Shown piece after piece: positions 14,549 through 23,817 of a DNA stretch of 30,559 bases (positions within the stretch are counted from its first letter, which is position 1; every line of letters starts with the position of its first letter). The notes below the pieces were generated by a model. It worked only from the letters and a program-made list of their open reading frames with translations, was not told the DNA's origin and did not search any database. Where the stretch lies: assembly GCA_910588075.1 (NCBI GenBank), contig CAJUOS010000027.1, positions 1 to 30,559 on the forward strand, given 5' to 3'. This DNA comes from an uncultured Erysipelotrichaceae bacterium (GTDB lineage: Bacteria > Bacillota_I > Bacilli_A > Erysipelotrichales > Coprobacillaceae). The translations under genes were made by a program, and so were the position numbers.

Positions 14549-17500
14549 ATGAAGAAGAGAAAAAATATAAATAGACTTTTTTGCATTACATTGATAATGA
14601 TATTATTATTATCAAATGGTTTACTAAGAACACATGCAGAAGGAGATACTAATACAACATCTGGTTCAATTACAGAGGTTGAGGAAAGCAAGGAGCTAAT
14701 TACAACTCTTGAAAGTATGATGAATGAATTGCCAATAATTGAAGAATTGGATAATGAAAAAGATACAGAGGTTATAGAGGAAACATATCAACAATTAGTA
14801 GAAATTAAAAAGTTGTATGATAATCTTTCTGAAGAAGAAAAGAACTTTATAACTAAAGATATTATTAATAAATTGGAAACAACTGAACAATGGTTTAGTG
14901 AAAGAGAAGAAGTAATGTCAAAACAAGAGCAAATGACAGCACTTATTTCTCAATTTGAAGAAAAGGTTTTACAATTACCAACATTAGAACAATTGAAAAA
15001 TGGAGAATATACAGATACATTCAATCAAATATATCAAAAACTTATAGTCATTACAGATGAATATGATGAGTTTTCAGAAGAAGAACAATTATTAATTGAT
15101 GAAAAAACAATAGATAAGCTACAATCTTTACATCAATGGTTCTCAAGTCAAATGTCTATAACCGCAACTGTTGCTGAAAATCCTAATCAAAGTTCAGTTG
15201 TTTATTCTCAAAATAAGATGGATGATTTCAAAATGGTAGGGCCATATCAATTTAATATTGCTGGAAATTCAAATACAAAAGGAAAATACCATATTAATTC
15301 TAGCTATGCTGTTCCTAATCATTCAGATACAGCAGCAGAAGCAGAATGTGGAACACTTCCATCACAAATAGGAGGAAAAGCGACAACTGCTACAAATAGT
15401 AATTCTAGTAGTTCAGTTCTAGAAAAAAAGAATGATGTTAAAATAGTGAAAGCTTATTTAGTTGTAACAACAACAATTAATCCTGAAAGAATTTCAGGAA
15501 AAACAGCACCTTTAGCAAAATATGGATTCTTTTTTAAAGGTCCACAAGGAAATATAAAACACTATTATCCTAATAAGATTTATTATGATCAAACAAGTCA
15601 AAGAAATGCATGTTATTTAGATGTTACTGATTTTGTTAAAAAAGAAGGTTATGGAAACTATACTGCAATTAATATTCCATATGCAAATACGGCAGCTGGT
15701 ACATGGAGTGTAGGTAGTGATTTATTTGGAGCATGGAAATTGGTTGTTGTAGAAGAAGATGCAACTTTACCATTACGTATGGTTTGTTTAAAGCTAGGTG
15801 GAACTTCAGTTATCAGCGGTCAATCTACAAATGCCGAAATTTCAGGAGATGGGCTTGTTGTTAAAGGTGGAACTGAAACGAAACCATCTGGAGAACTTCT
15901 TTTCTCAATGGATGGATATGATATGGTAGATAATACTCAAACTCTACAATATAGCACAAGTACAAGCGGTGGAAATAAGAAGCTAGCAGAATCACCATAT
16001 CGTTCAAATAACTACTTTTATACAGGAATGATTTTACATAATGGAGAAGAACTTGATAATACCCCAAAAGCATTCCCAGCTTATCAAGCTAATAGCACAA
16101 CACGTTTGACAGCAGCAGCTCTTCATGGTGGTGCTGTATTTGATACTTATAATACAGATTTCGAAGTTATGAAAATTAATGATGAATCAAATAGTGGAAG
16201 TATGCAATTATCTGGAGGAGAAAAACAGGTAACAATGAAAGCAGATACAAGTAGTGCTCCTACATTACTTTCTGCTTTAGGTTTAGCTATTGATATTGTT
16301 GTTCCAGAATTTGAGTCTGATATTACTGTTACAAATTTAACACAGCATTATACGACAGCAGATACAGGTTATGACAGAACAGAAAACTATGCTTTACCAA
16401 ATGATCGTTTAAAGGTATCTGTTGCATGTAAAAATACTTCAAATTCAAGTGATAAAATAGGTATTCAAAATGCAAAATTAACTGTTGAAACACCTGCATT
16501 TTTAACTATAGAAAAAGATACAATTAAAGGAAAATATATTGATAAAGATGGACAAGTTACTGAATTAACAGCAACTGTAAATACAAAAGAAAATAAAGTT
16601 GAATTTGCTTTAAAATCAGATATTACAGTTTCAAGTGGAGGACATTTTGAAATATCTTATGAAGGTGAAGCAAAAAGTACACGAACTTATACAGAGTATA
16701 CAAATAGAACTTCTGTTCAAGGAACATTTGTTGATGATGATGGAAATCACTATGAGAGTTTTTCTTTAGAGAATATGGGGATTTCTTATGCTGAAACAGC
16801 TTCTGATATCTTAAAATTTAAATTAACAGTTAATAAAGATGGAAATGGTGATGTTACAGGAACAGGAAAATATCCATATGATAAAAGTGCTGTTGCTACT
16901 TGGACACCAAAAGAAGGAAGTTATACAAAATTATTACTTGTTGATGGTGAAGTCAGAGATGATTTGGTTTTAGATGAAACAGCAACAATTCAAATGAATA
17001 GTAAGGATCATACAGTTTTTGCGAATTTTGTTGATGGTAAAAGACCTGTTAAGGATTATTATACTATTTCAGTAAGTGGTGATAGTCATGTTGAAGATTT
17101 AACACCAAGTAAGATGTTAGCATCAGGACAAAATTATACAGTATCATGGAGTGTTCAAGAAGGATACTCAGTCAGTGAAATATTAGTAGATGGTTATGCT
17201 TATCCAGTTTCTAATGAAGGAAGTATTACATTTAAAGGAATACTAGCAGATCACACAGTACAAATTCATACAGTTAGTGATTATGTCTATGTGCAAACAG
17301 TTGTAAAAGGCTCAGGAAGCATTACGCCATCAGCATTAGTACGTCGAGGAGATAATTATCTTGTAGAATGGAAAGGAAAGAATGAAGATAGTATTCTTTC
17401 AACAGTAACAATTAATGGAAAAGTTGTTTATAACGAAACAGCAGCCAAAGCAACTATACCTACAAAATGGAATTTTACAAATCTTCAAAATTCTCAAATT

Positions 17501-20200
17501 GTTGAGGTTGTATATCGTGAAGAAGGAAAAACTGAAAATGATTTGTGTTTAGTCACAACACAATTATTAAATGGACCTGGAAGTATTACACCATCTCAAA
17601 CAGTAACTTCAAATTCTTCTTTAAAAATACAATGGCAACATGATAAGAATTATGAAGTATCTAAAGTTGTTTATTATCAAGGATCTATTAGACATGAAAT
17701 GCCTGTTACAGATAATTTTATAGAATTAAAAGATATTACAGAAGATTGTATTGTTCAAGTGTATTTGAAAGATAAAACTGATATATCACAAGATACTTTA
17801 TATGAGATTACAACATCATTGGTTGGTGGACCTGGAAGTATTAGTCCTAATCAAATACAAATAGTTAAAGGAAGTCAAAGGACAATACAATGGGAAATTG
17901 AAGATGGTTATAAAGTTGTTTCTGTAATGATTGATGGTAATATTTGGGATAGTTTAACAGAAGCCAAGAAACATGTTTTTAAAAATATTACAAGTAATCA
18001 TCAAATTGTTGTTAATATAAAGAAAGATGTACCTCCAACAGAAAAAAGTGATTTATATAAGGTAGATACACATAAAATTGGAAATGGAACAATTAGTGAA
18101 TCGGTCATTGTTAAACCTGGAGCATCACATGTTGTAACATGGAGTCCAAAAGATGGAGAATCTGTTTTAAGTGTAACTGTAGATGGAGTAAAAAGACCAG
18201 ATTTAATTGATAAAGGAAAGATAGAATTTGTTGGAATAGGAAAGAATCATACAGTTGATGTTGTCTTTTCAGTTGATCAAGATGAACCTAAACCAGAAGA
18301 TTTCTTATATTATATTTCAACAAAACTTTATGGTGGTGTAGGAACAATCAGTTCTTCTATACAGGTTAAACAAGGTGAAACTTATTTAGGAAAATGGACA
18401 GCAGATAAAGGATATTCTGTAAAGACAATTTTAATTGATGGTATTGTTGTGGGTAGTTTACAACAATTTGGAACTTTCAATTTTGATGATATTCAAGATA
18501 ATCATGAAGTTGTTGTTGTTTTAGAAAGTGAAAAGGAACAAAATCCTATTGAGACATTATTGAATGTATCAACATCTATTAAAGGACCAGGAACAATTAC
18601 ACAAAGTATGGTTCTTAATAGAAATGATAATCATAAAGTTGAATGGAATATAGAAGATGGTTGGGAATTAGATAAAGTTTATGTTGATGGTGTACTTGTG
18701 GCTGAAACAATGTTTAAAGATAATTCCATAGATTTTACAAATTTACAAGCTAATCATCATGTTGAAGTTGTTTTAAAGAAAACTGATAGTCCAGATGAAT
18801 CAGTTGATGATATTTATCCATATAAGGTTGAAACAATTATTAAAGGTGGAATAGCCAATATTACTCCTACAACTTATTATGCTCATGGAGAAGATGCAGA
18901 AGTAGAATGGAAAATTGACCCATTCTATGAGATTTCAAGAATTTATATTGATGGTGTTTTACGTGAAGATTTAAAAGATAATAAAATTTCTTTTGCAAAT
19001 CTTTCAAAGAATCATAAAGTTGAAATTATATTAATGCCATTAAAACCAGTAGATGTAGCTATAGAAAAAACAGCAAGTAATATGACGCATCCAGATGGTC
19101 CAAATAAAGTAGGAGATACGATTTTATATACATTAAGAGCAGTTAATAAAACACCACACTCACAATGGGATAATGTGGTTATTCAAGATCAAATACCTGC
19201 AAGTTTAACAATAGATTTAGATAGTATTGTGTTAATTGGAAAAGATGGTTCAGTTCAAAAAGTAACAAAAGATAATGTTTCTTATGATAAAAATACTCAA
19301 ATTTTATCTGTAAAAGTTAATACATTATTAGAAAATGAATCATTTATTGTAAGTTTTAAAGCAGTTATTAATGAAAAAGCTGTTTCAGCAAGTGGTGGTA
19401 TAAGTATTAAGAATATAGCAAGTGTTGTTGGAACTGATGCTGATAATAAACCATTGCCTAAAGAATGGAGTGAAGAAGTTCTTCCAGGATCAAAAGATGA
19501 TGAAAAAATTATGCCTTTAGATCCTGAACCATACTACCATAAAGTAGGTGAAATGAAGACATCAAAGAATAATAAACTTTATGTTGGAGATTCTATTTTA
19601 TATACATTAGAAGTGGGAAATAAAAAAGCAGGATCATTATGGGCAGATGTTATTGTGCAAGATCAACTTCCAGAAGGTTTAACACCAGATCTTGAAACAT
19701 TATGTATTATATTACCAAATGGTAATAAGATTGTACCAGAAGATTATACATATGATTCAAAAAATCATACTTTAACTGTTTATATTGGTGATGTTTATGG
19801 ATTGGATAAATATAAAGTGGAATTTGAAGCAATTATTAATGAAAAAGCATTAGATAGTGATATTGGAAATCAAGCTATTGCTTTTGGATATGATCCAGAA
19901 CACAAACCAGAAAATAAGCCATCATCAAAAGATCCTCTACCTAACGCTGATAGTGAGAGTGGGGTTTTATTTGAGGAAATTGATAAACCTGTTTATCCAA
20001 AGAATAGTAGTGGAAAAGTTATTAAAAATGTTTCAATAACAGTGAAACCAAATCAAGATGATGATTTATTAACAGATGTTGCTCCAAGTCAAGTAAAAAC
20101 TGGAGATATGGTTAATATTGGTTTATGGATAATAATATCTCTATGTTCAATTATTTGTATTGGTTTTGTTTTAAAAAAGAAAACATTGAATTCATTATAA
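14549..20200 (+). CDS. large multidomain cell-surface adhesin-like protein (1883 aa)
   Basis: ATG 14549 follows GAGAGGAG; the protein opens with a signal peptide (~1-32, 'LMILLLSNGLLRTHAEG'). Residues ~47-204: two helical repeats of ~75 aa, each ending 'Q-W-F-S'. ~220-595: a beta-rich head with 'DVTDFVKKEGYG' and 'GAWKLVVVEED' strands, recalling DUF3344-type adhesin modules. ~595-750: DUF11-like module. ~753-1500: nine tandem ~75-aa Flg_new_2/InlB-B-like repeats, each with a 'G-x-G-x-I-x-P'-type start, central 'V-D-G' and end 'NH-x-V-x-V'. ~1500-1785: two DUF11 domains ('GDTILYTLRAVNK', 'GDSILYTLEVGNK'). A Pro/Lys/Asp stalk leads to 'VKTGD', a hydrophobic helix and 'KKK', a sorting-signal-like anchor without classical LPxTG. 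Likely role: stalked adhesion; ligand unknown. Own promoter and terminator. Confidence 0.9.
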   Translation: MKKRKNINRLFCITLIMILLLSNGLLRTHAEGDTNTTSGSITEVEESKELITTLESMMNELPIIEELDNEKDTEVIEETYQQLVEIKKLYDNLSEEEKNFITKDIINKLETTEQWFSEREEVMSKQEQMTALISQFEEKVLQLPTLEQLKNGEYTDTFNQIYQKLIVITDEYDEFSEEEQLLIDEKTIDKLQSLHQWFSSQMSITATVAENPNQSSVVYSQNKMDDFKMVGPYQFNIAGNSNTKGKYHINSSYAVPNHSDTAAEAECGTLPSQIGGKATTATNSNSSSSVLEKKNDVKIVKAYLVVTTTINPERISGKTAPLAKYGFFFKGPQGNIKHYYPNKIYYDQTSQRNACYLDVTDFVKKEGYGNYTAINIPYANTAAGTWSVGSDLFGAWKLVVVEEDATLPLRMVCLKLGGTSVISGQSTNAEISGDGLVVKGGTETKPSGELLFSMDGYDMVDNTQTLQYSTSTSGGNKKLAESPYRSNNYFYTGMILHNGEELDNTPKAFPAYQANSTTRLTAAALHGGAVFDTYNTDFEVMKINDESNSGSMQLSGGEKQVTMKADTSSAPTLLSALGLAIDIVVPEFESDITVTNLTQHYTTADTGYDRTENYALPNDRLKVSVACKNTSNSSDKIGIQNAKLTVETPAFLTIEKDTIKGKYIDKDGQVTELTATVNTKENKVEFALKSDITVSSGGHFEISYEGEAKSTRTYTEYTNRTSVQGTFVDDDGNHYESFSLENMGISYAETASDILKFKLTVNKDGNGDVTGTGKYPYDKSAVATWTPKEGSYTKLLLVDGEVRDDLVLDETATIQMNSKDHTVFANFVDGKRPVKDYYTISVSGDSHVEDLTPSKMLASGQNYTVSWSVQEGYSVSEILVDGYAYPVSNEGSITFKGILADHTVQIHTVSDYVYVQTVVKGSGSITPSALVRRGDNYLVEWKGKNEDSILSTVTINGKVVYNETAAKATIPTKWNFTNLQNSQIVEVVYREEGKTENDLCLVTTQLLNGPGSITPSQTVTSNSSLKIQWQHDKNYEVSKVVYYQGSIRHEMPVTDNFIELKDITEDCIVQVYLKDKTDISQDTLYEITTSLVGGPGSISPNQIQIVKGSQRTIQWEIEDGYKVVSVMIDGNIWDSLTEAKKHVFKNITSNHQIVVNIKKDVPPTEKSDLYKVDTHKIGNGTISESVIVKPGASHVVTWSPKDGESVLSVTVDGVKRPDLIDKGKIEFVGIGKNHTVDVVFSVDQDEPKPEDFLYYISTKLYGGVGTISSSIQVKQGETYLGKWTADKGYSVKTILIDGIVVGSLQQFGTFNFDDIQDNHEVVVVLESEKEQNPIETLLNVSTSIKGPGTITQSMVLNRNDNHKVEWNIEDGWELDKVYVDGVLVAETMFKDNSIDFTNLQANHHVEVVLKKTDSPDESVDDIYPYKVETIIKGGIANITPTTYYAHGEDAEVEWKIDPFYEISRIYIDGVLREDLKDNKISFANLSKNHKVEIILMPLKPVDVAIEKTASNMTHPDGPNKVGDTILYTLRAVNKTPHSQWDNVVIQDQIPASLTIDLDSIVLIGKDGSVQKVTKDNVSYDKNTQILSVKVNTLLENESFIVSFKAVINEKAVSASGGISIKNIASVVGTDADNKPLPKEWSEEVLPGSKDDEKIMPLDPEPYYHKVGEMKTSKNNKLYVGDSILYTLEVGNKKAGSLWADVIVQDQLPEGLTPDLETLCIILPNGNKIVPEDYTYDSKNHTLTVYIGDVYGLDKYKVEFEAIINEKALDSDIGNQAIAFGYDPEHKPENKPSSKDPLPNADSESGVLFEEIDKPVYPKNSSGKVIKNVSITVKPNQDDDLLTDVAPSQVKTGDMVNIGLWIIISLCSIICIGFVLKKKTLNSL

Positions 20201-20207
20201 ATAGGAA

Positions 20208-20246
20208 AGAATTGAGTCTATATTGAATAGATTTCAATTCTTTTTT
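20208..20246 (+). terminator. intrinsic terminator of the adhesin gene
   Basis: GAATTGA/TCAATTC outer stem with an inner TCTAT/ATAGA stem, followed by T6. Confidence 0.85.
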
Positions 20247-20312
20247 GTATAAAATGTGAATGAGTAAAGAAAATAATTTATAAATATAAAAGAAAGTAAC
20301 TCTTTTAATTGC

Positions 20313-20482
20313 TTAATATTCTTATTTGTGGTACCATGAGCAAGTAAAAGAAATAATAATAATTCAACTGGTCATCATGTTATTAGTTAATTGTGTTATC
20401 ACTTATATACAAAATCTAATAATTTGGTGATTTTTTATATCAGTGCAAGTTCTTCTACAAATAAATAGAAGGAGGTACTAAT
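20313..20482 (+). promoter_or_regulatory. csp promoter and long structured 5' leader
   Basis: Promoter TTGCTT (about 20313-20318), 17-bp spacer, TACCAT. The leader of ~140 nt contains two helices that cannot form together: TATTAG (20381-20386) with CTAATA (20416-20421), and ATCAC (20398-20402) with GTGAT (20427-20431) followed by T6. Long refolding leaders are typical of cold-shock genes; switching here is inference. Confidence 0.55.
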
Positions 20483-20686
20483 ATGAGTACAGGTAAGGTA
20501 AAATGGTTTAATAGTGATAAGGGATATGGATTCCTTAAGGAAGATGCTACAGGTAATGATGTTTTTGTTCATTATTCAGGAATTGCTTCAAGAGGGTTTA
20601 AAACTTTAGAGGAAGGCCAAACTGTTAGCTTTGATGTTGAAAAGGGAATGAGAGGATATCAAGCTATTAATGTTAGAATTATTTAA
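20483..20686 (+). CDS. cold-shock protein, CspA/CspB family
   Basis: 67 aa, one cold-shock domain with RNP1 'KGYGFL' (~18-23) and RNP2 'VFVHY' (~31-35), start 'MSTGKVKWFNSDKGYGF'. Binds single-stranded RNA/DNA and melts structure at low temperature or in stationary phase. AAGGAGGT precedes the ATG by 8 nt. Preceded by a long structured leader and followed by a GAAA-tetraloop terminator, so it is a single-gene unit. Confidence 0.96.
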   Translation: MSTGKVKWFNSDKGYGFLKEDATGNDVFVHYSGIASRGFKTLEEGQTVSFDVEKGMRGYQAINVRII

Positions 20687-20706
20687 GCACCGAAAGGTGT
20701 TTTTTT
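20687..20706 (+). terminator. intrinsic terminator of the csp gene
   Basis: GCACC-GAAA-GGTGT then T6, one base after the stop codon. Confidence 0.85.
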
Positions 20707-20780
20707 CTATACATTTTAATTTTACAGATTATTATTTTTAAGATACAATGATGTATATAAGAGGTAATAGGAGAGAAAAT

Positions 20781-21599
20781 ATGAGTATTAAAATGATTGC
20801 TGTTGATATGGATGGAACATTTTTAAATAATGAAGCAAAATATAATGTTGAAAGATTTCGTTATATCTATTCTTTATTAAAAGAGAGAAATATTCAATTT
20901 GTTATTGCAAGTGGTAATCCATGTAGACAATTACAAGGTTTTTTTGAAGAGTGGAAAGATGAACTTATTTTTATTGCAGAGAATGGAGGATATATTGTTG
21001 ATAAGAATGAGGAAATTTATGAAGCATATATTGATATGTCAGATGCTCAAGTTATTATTGATGCTTTGAAAAAAATGCCAGAAGTATTATCTTGGGTGTG
21101 TACTAAGGATCAATCTTATACATTAGATACTATTTCAGATGATTATTATGAAATGTTTTTACCTTATTTTCCAGGAGTTAAAAAGGTTCAAGATTTTTCA
21201 TTAGTTAATCATAAATTAGTTAAGTTTGCATTATATTTACCATTAAAAAATGTAGAAAAAGTTATTCATTACTTAAAAGAAGTTACTAGTTCTCAGATAT
21301 GTGTTGTAGATAGTGGACATTATTGTGTAGATTTAATTCCAAATCATGTTAATAAAGGTGAAGCTATAAAAAAACTTATGAAAAAATATAATCTTAAAAA
21401 AAACGAAATAATGGCATTTGGAGATGCATATAATGATGAAGCAATGTTAAAAGTTGTTCAATATGGATATGCTATGGAAAATGCTAGTGATGATTTTAAA
21501 AATATGTTTGATTATATAGCACCAAGTCATAATAAAGAAGGTGTATTAGAAGTGATTGAAAATTATCTTTTAACAGGGAAGTTTTTAAATTTAAAATAG
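20781..21599 (+). CDS. Cof-type HAD family hydrolase
   Basis: 272 aa. Motif I 'AVDMDGTFLNN' (~6-16) with the nucleophile Asp, motif II Ser/Thr in 'FVIASGN', a C2-type cap in the middle, Lys in 'NKGEAIKKLMKKY' and the acidic motif IV 'FGDAYNDEAML'. These cytosolic enzymes dephosphorylate sugar phosphates, FMN or related small molecules; the substrate is not predictable. ATG 20781 has AGGAGA upstream; an upstream in-frame ATG (20748) would add 11 residues before the conserved start and has no RBS. Confidence 0.93.
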   Translation: MSIKMIAVDMDGTFLNNEAKYNVERFRYIYSLLKERNIQFVIASGNPCRQLQGFFEEWKDELIFIAENGGYIVDKNEEIYEAYIDMSDAQVIIDALKKMPEVLSWVCTKDQSYTLDTISDDYYEMFLPYFPGVKKVQDFSLVNHKLVKFALYLPLKNVEKVIHYLKEVTSSQICVVDSGHYCVDLIPNHVNKGEAIKKLMKKYNLKKNEIMAFGDAYNDEAMLKVVQYGYAMENASDDFKNMFDYIAPSHNKEGVLEVIENYLLTGKFLNLK

Positions 21600-21626
21600 A
21601 TGATAGAAAAGAATCTATCATTTTTT
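21600..21626 (+). terminator. intrinsic terminator after the Cof-type HAD gene
   Basis: ATGATAGA (21600-21607) / TCTATCAT (21614-21621), followed by T6. Confidence 0.85.
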
Positions 21627-21660
21627 ATTTGAGTGTATAAAAAAGAAAATTTTTAATTTA

Positions 21661-21689
21661 TTGACAATAAAATTTATGTGTTTTACCAT
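21661..21689 (+). promoter_or_regulatory. promoter of the C45-like hydrolase gene
   Basis: Consensus TTGACA (21661-21666), 17-bp spacer, TACCAT (21684-21689). Confidence 0.7.
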
Positions 21690-21729
21690 GAAGAAGAGGA
21701 AGGCCTTGCTCAGAAAAGGAGCAAATAAA

Positions 21730-22737
21730 ATGTATCATTCAAGATTTAAAAAGAGTCATTATGAAGCTGGTTTTCATTATGGACAAATGTTATTAAAAAA
21801 TAATAAAAGAATTGATGATAATCATACTTTTGTTATATCTCAAAAAAGAAAAGACTTTGCTGAAAAATGCTTACCTTATTATCAACAATTTTATCCTGAA
21901 ATATTAGATGAGATAAGAGGTTTAGCAGATGGACAACAGATATCTTATGAAAATATGTATACTTTTTTATTGAGTATGTATTGTTTTGAATTTAATAATA
22001 AGTGTACATGTTTTGCATTTCAAACCAAAAATGAAATTCTTTTAGGGAGAAATAGTGATTTTCTAGTGGAATTAGAAAAGTTATATATGAATTGTTTATA
22101 TAGTTTAGATGATGTCTATGCTTTTAATGGAAATACAACTGCATTTATTGAAATAGAAGATGGCGTAAATGAATATGGTTTAGCAATAGGATTAACTTTT
22201 ATATATCCATATATAGTTCAACCAGGATTGAACGCAGGAATGTTAGTTAGATTTTTATTAGAAAAGTGTCAAACAGTTAATGAAGCAATTTCTTATTTAA
22301 AAAAATTACCAATAGCTTCATCTCAAACATTAACAATGATTGATAAACAAGGAGATATGGTTATTGTTGAATGTAGTCCTCAACATGTCATTCTTATTTA
22401 TCCAAATGAAAAAGAAAACTTTATTGTTACGACTAATCATTTTCACTCACAAGAAATGAAAATTTATAGAAACATAGATATTGATAATTGGAAATCTGAT
22501 ATAAGATATGAAGTGGCATATCAAGCATTAAAGAATAATCAACAATTATATTCAGTAGAGTTTGCAAAAGATGTATTAAAGGGTAAATATGGTTTTATGT
22601 GTCAATATGATCGAAAGAGAGGAGCAGATACAGTATGGTCTGTTATTTATGATGTTAAAAATAATAAAATATTAAGATCAGAGGGTAATCCATCACGAAA
22701 AAAATACAAAGAGGATAAGAGATTTAATTGGAAATAG
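21730..22737 (+). CDS. C45-family autoproteolytic acyltransferase/hydrolase (penicillin acyltransferase-like, Ntn superfamily)
   Basis: 335 aa. The region 'EFNNKCTCFAFQT' (Cys92 and Cys94) followed by 'EILLGRNSDF' (~103-111) matches the cleavage site and nucleophile segment of C45 enzymes, in which a propeptide is removed so that Cys becomes the N-terminal nucleophile; Cys92 fits best. Further family segments: 'NEYGLAIGLTFI', 'LEKCQTVNEAISYLKKLP', 'IVECSP' and 'TTNHF'. Members cleave or exchange amide-linked acyl groups; the real substrate here is unknown. No signal peptide. ATG 21730 has AAAAGGAG upstream, and the extra upstream frame from 21661 is really the promoter. Confidence 0.82.
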   Translation: MYHSRFKKSHYEAGFHYGQMLLKNNKRIDDNHTFVISQKRKDFAEKCLPYYQQFYPEILDEIRGLADGQQISYENMYTFLLSMYCFEFNNKCTCFAFQTKNEILLGRNSDFLVELEKLYMNCLYSLDDVYAFNGNTTAFIEIEDGVNEYGLAIGLTFIYPYIVQPGLNAGMLVRFLLEKCQTVNEAISYLKKLPIASSQTLTMIDKQGDMVIVECSPQHVILIYPNEKENFIVTTNHFHSQEMKIYRNIDIDNWKSDIRYEVAYQALKNNQQLYSVEFAKDVLKGKYGFMCQYDRKRGADTVWSVIYDVKNNKILRSEGNPSRKKYKEDKRFNWK

Positions 22738-22808
22738 TAAGTTAATAATAGTAGATATAAAAAGGTTATATTTATTATATAGATAAATACTTTTATAGGA
22801 GAAGAAGT

Positions 22809-23360
22809 ATGGAAATATTAGATATTGTAGATGAAAAAGGAAATCCTGTTGGTAAAACAATAGAAAGAGAAATAGCTCACCAACAAGGAATATTGCATCG
22901 AACAGCTCATGTATGGTTATTAAGAAAAAAACAACAAAAAATACAAATATTATTACAAAAAAGAAGTCATCTTAAAGATTCGTTTCCAGATTGTTATGAT
23001 ATATCTAGTGCTGGACATATTCCAACAGGTGTTGATTTTATTCCTTCTGCAATACGTGAATTAAAAGAAGAATTAGGATATTGTGCTCAAGAAAAAGATT
23101 TTATTTATTGTGGGACAAGAAGAATTCAATTTAAAGGAATATTTCATAATAAAGCTTTTTATGATAATCAAGTGAGTCATGTTTATATATTATGGGTGAA
23201 TCAAGATGAAGAAAATTTTACATTACAAAAAGAAGAAGTATCTCAAATTAAATGGTTTGATTTTGATGATTGTATAGATAAAGTTAAACATAATCTTATA
23301 AAACATTGTATTTATTTAGAAGAATTAGAAATTGTCAAGAAAGGAATTCAAAATGATTAA
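22809..23360 (+). CDS. Nudix hydrolase (YfcD/Idi-like)
   Basis: 183 aa. Opening 'MEILDIVDEKGNPVGKTIER' and 'GILHRTAHVWLL' are typical of the YfcD/IPP-isomerase-like Nudix group. The Nudix helix 'SAIRELKEELGY' has the REx2EE core (metal binding). The upstream position normally Glu in G-x5-E is Val in 'GHIPTGVDF', as occurs in some members of this group. Substrates are nucleoside diphosphate derivatives; exact one unknown. RBS AGGAGAAG. Its last 8 bp overlap the peptide deformylase-like gene, so the two are co-translated. Confidence 0.9.
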   Translation: MEILDIVDEKGNPVGKTIEREIAHQQGILHRTAHVWLLRKKQQKIQILLQKRSHLKDSFPDCYDISSAGHIPTGVDFIPSAIRELKEELGYCAQEKDFIYCGTRRIQFKGIFHNKAFYDNQVSHVYILWVNQDEENFTLQKEEVSQIKWFDFDDCIDKVKHNLIKHCIYLEELEIVKKGIQND

Positions 23361-23766
23361 AGAAATAGTTAAAGATCAATTTATATTAAGTCAAAAATCA
23401 ATATCAGCAACACAAGAAGATTTAAGCATTGTTGAAGATTTATTAGATACGATAAAGGCATATAATCATCATTGTGTTGGTATGGCTGCAAATATGATTG
23501 GAGAATTAAAAAGAATAATGGTTGTTAATGATGAAGGAAAATATCTTGTTGTAATTAATCCAATTATTTTAAAGCAATCAGGACAATACTATCATGTTGA
23601 AGAAGGATGTTTATGTCATGAAGGGGTAAGGACAACACAAAGATATGAAAAAATAAAGGTTGAATATTTAGATGAAAAATTCAAAAAAAAGATAAAAACA
23701 TTTATAGGATTGACAGCACAAATTATTCAACATGAAATAGATCATTTTGAAGGTATACTCATTTAA
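23353..23766 (+). CDS. peptide deformylase-like protein with altered motif I
   Basis: 137 aa. Metal-binding motifs are present: 'EEGCLCHEG' (E84, C86) and 'QHEIDHFEG' (H127, E128, H131). Motif I, normally G-x-G-x-A-A-x-Q, reads 'VGMAANMIG', with Met48 where catalytic-pocket Gln is expected and Asn in place of Pro. Family function is removal of the formyl group from nascent proteins; this divergent form may have another substrate or weak activity. The ATG at 23353 follows AAGGAA and overlaps the Nudix stop by 8 bp; an upstream TTG at 23332 in frame is less likely. Confidence 0.87.
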   Translation: MIKEIVKDQFILSQKSISATQEDLSIVEDLLDTIKAYNHHCVGMAANMIGELKRIMVVNDEGKYLVVINPIILKQSGQYYHVEEGCLCHEGVRTTQRYEKIKVEYLDEKFKKKIKTFIGLTAQIIQHEIDHFEGILI

Positions 23767-23774
23767 ATAAATGG

Positions 23775-23803
23775 TTGACTTATATACAAGAAAAATATAT
23801 TAT
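23775..23803 (+). promoter_or_regulatory. promoter of the first T-box leader
   Basis: TTGACT (23775-23780), 17-bp spacer, TATTAT (23798-23803). Confidence 0.7.
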
Positions 23804-23817
23804 ATAAATAATCAAAA

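Noticed and set aside
16803..19050. possible CRISPR or DNA tandem repeat array
   Set aside because: The repetition is at protein-domain level (about 225-270 bp units, diverged DNA), not short identical repeats with spacers.
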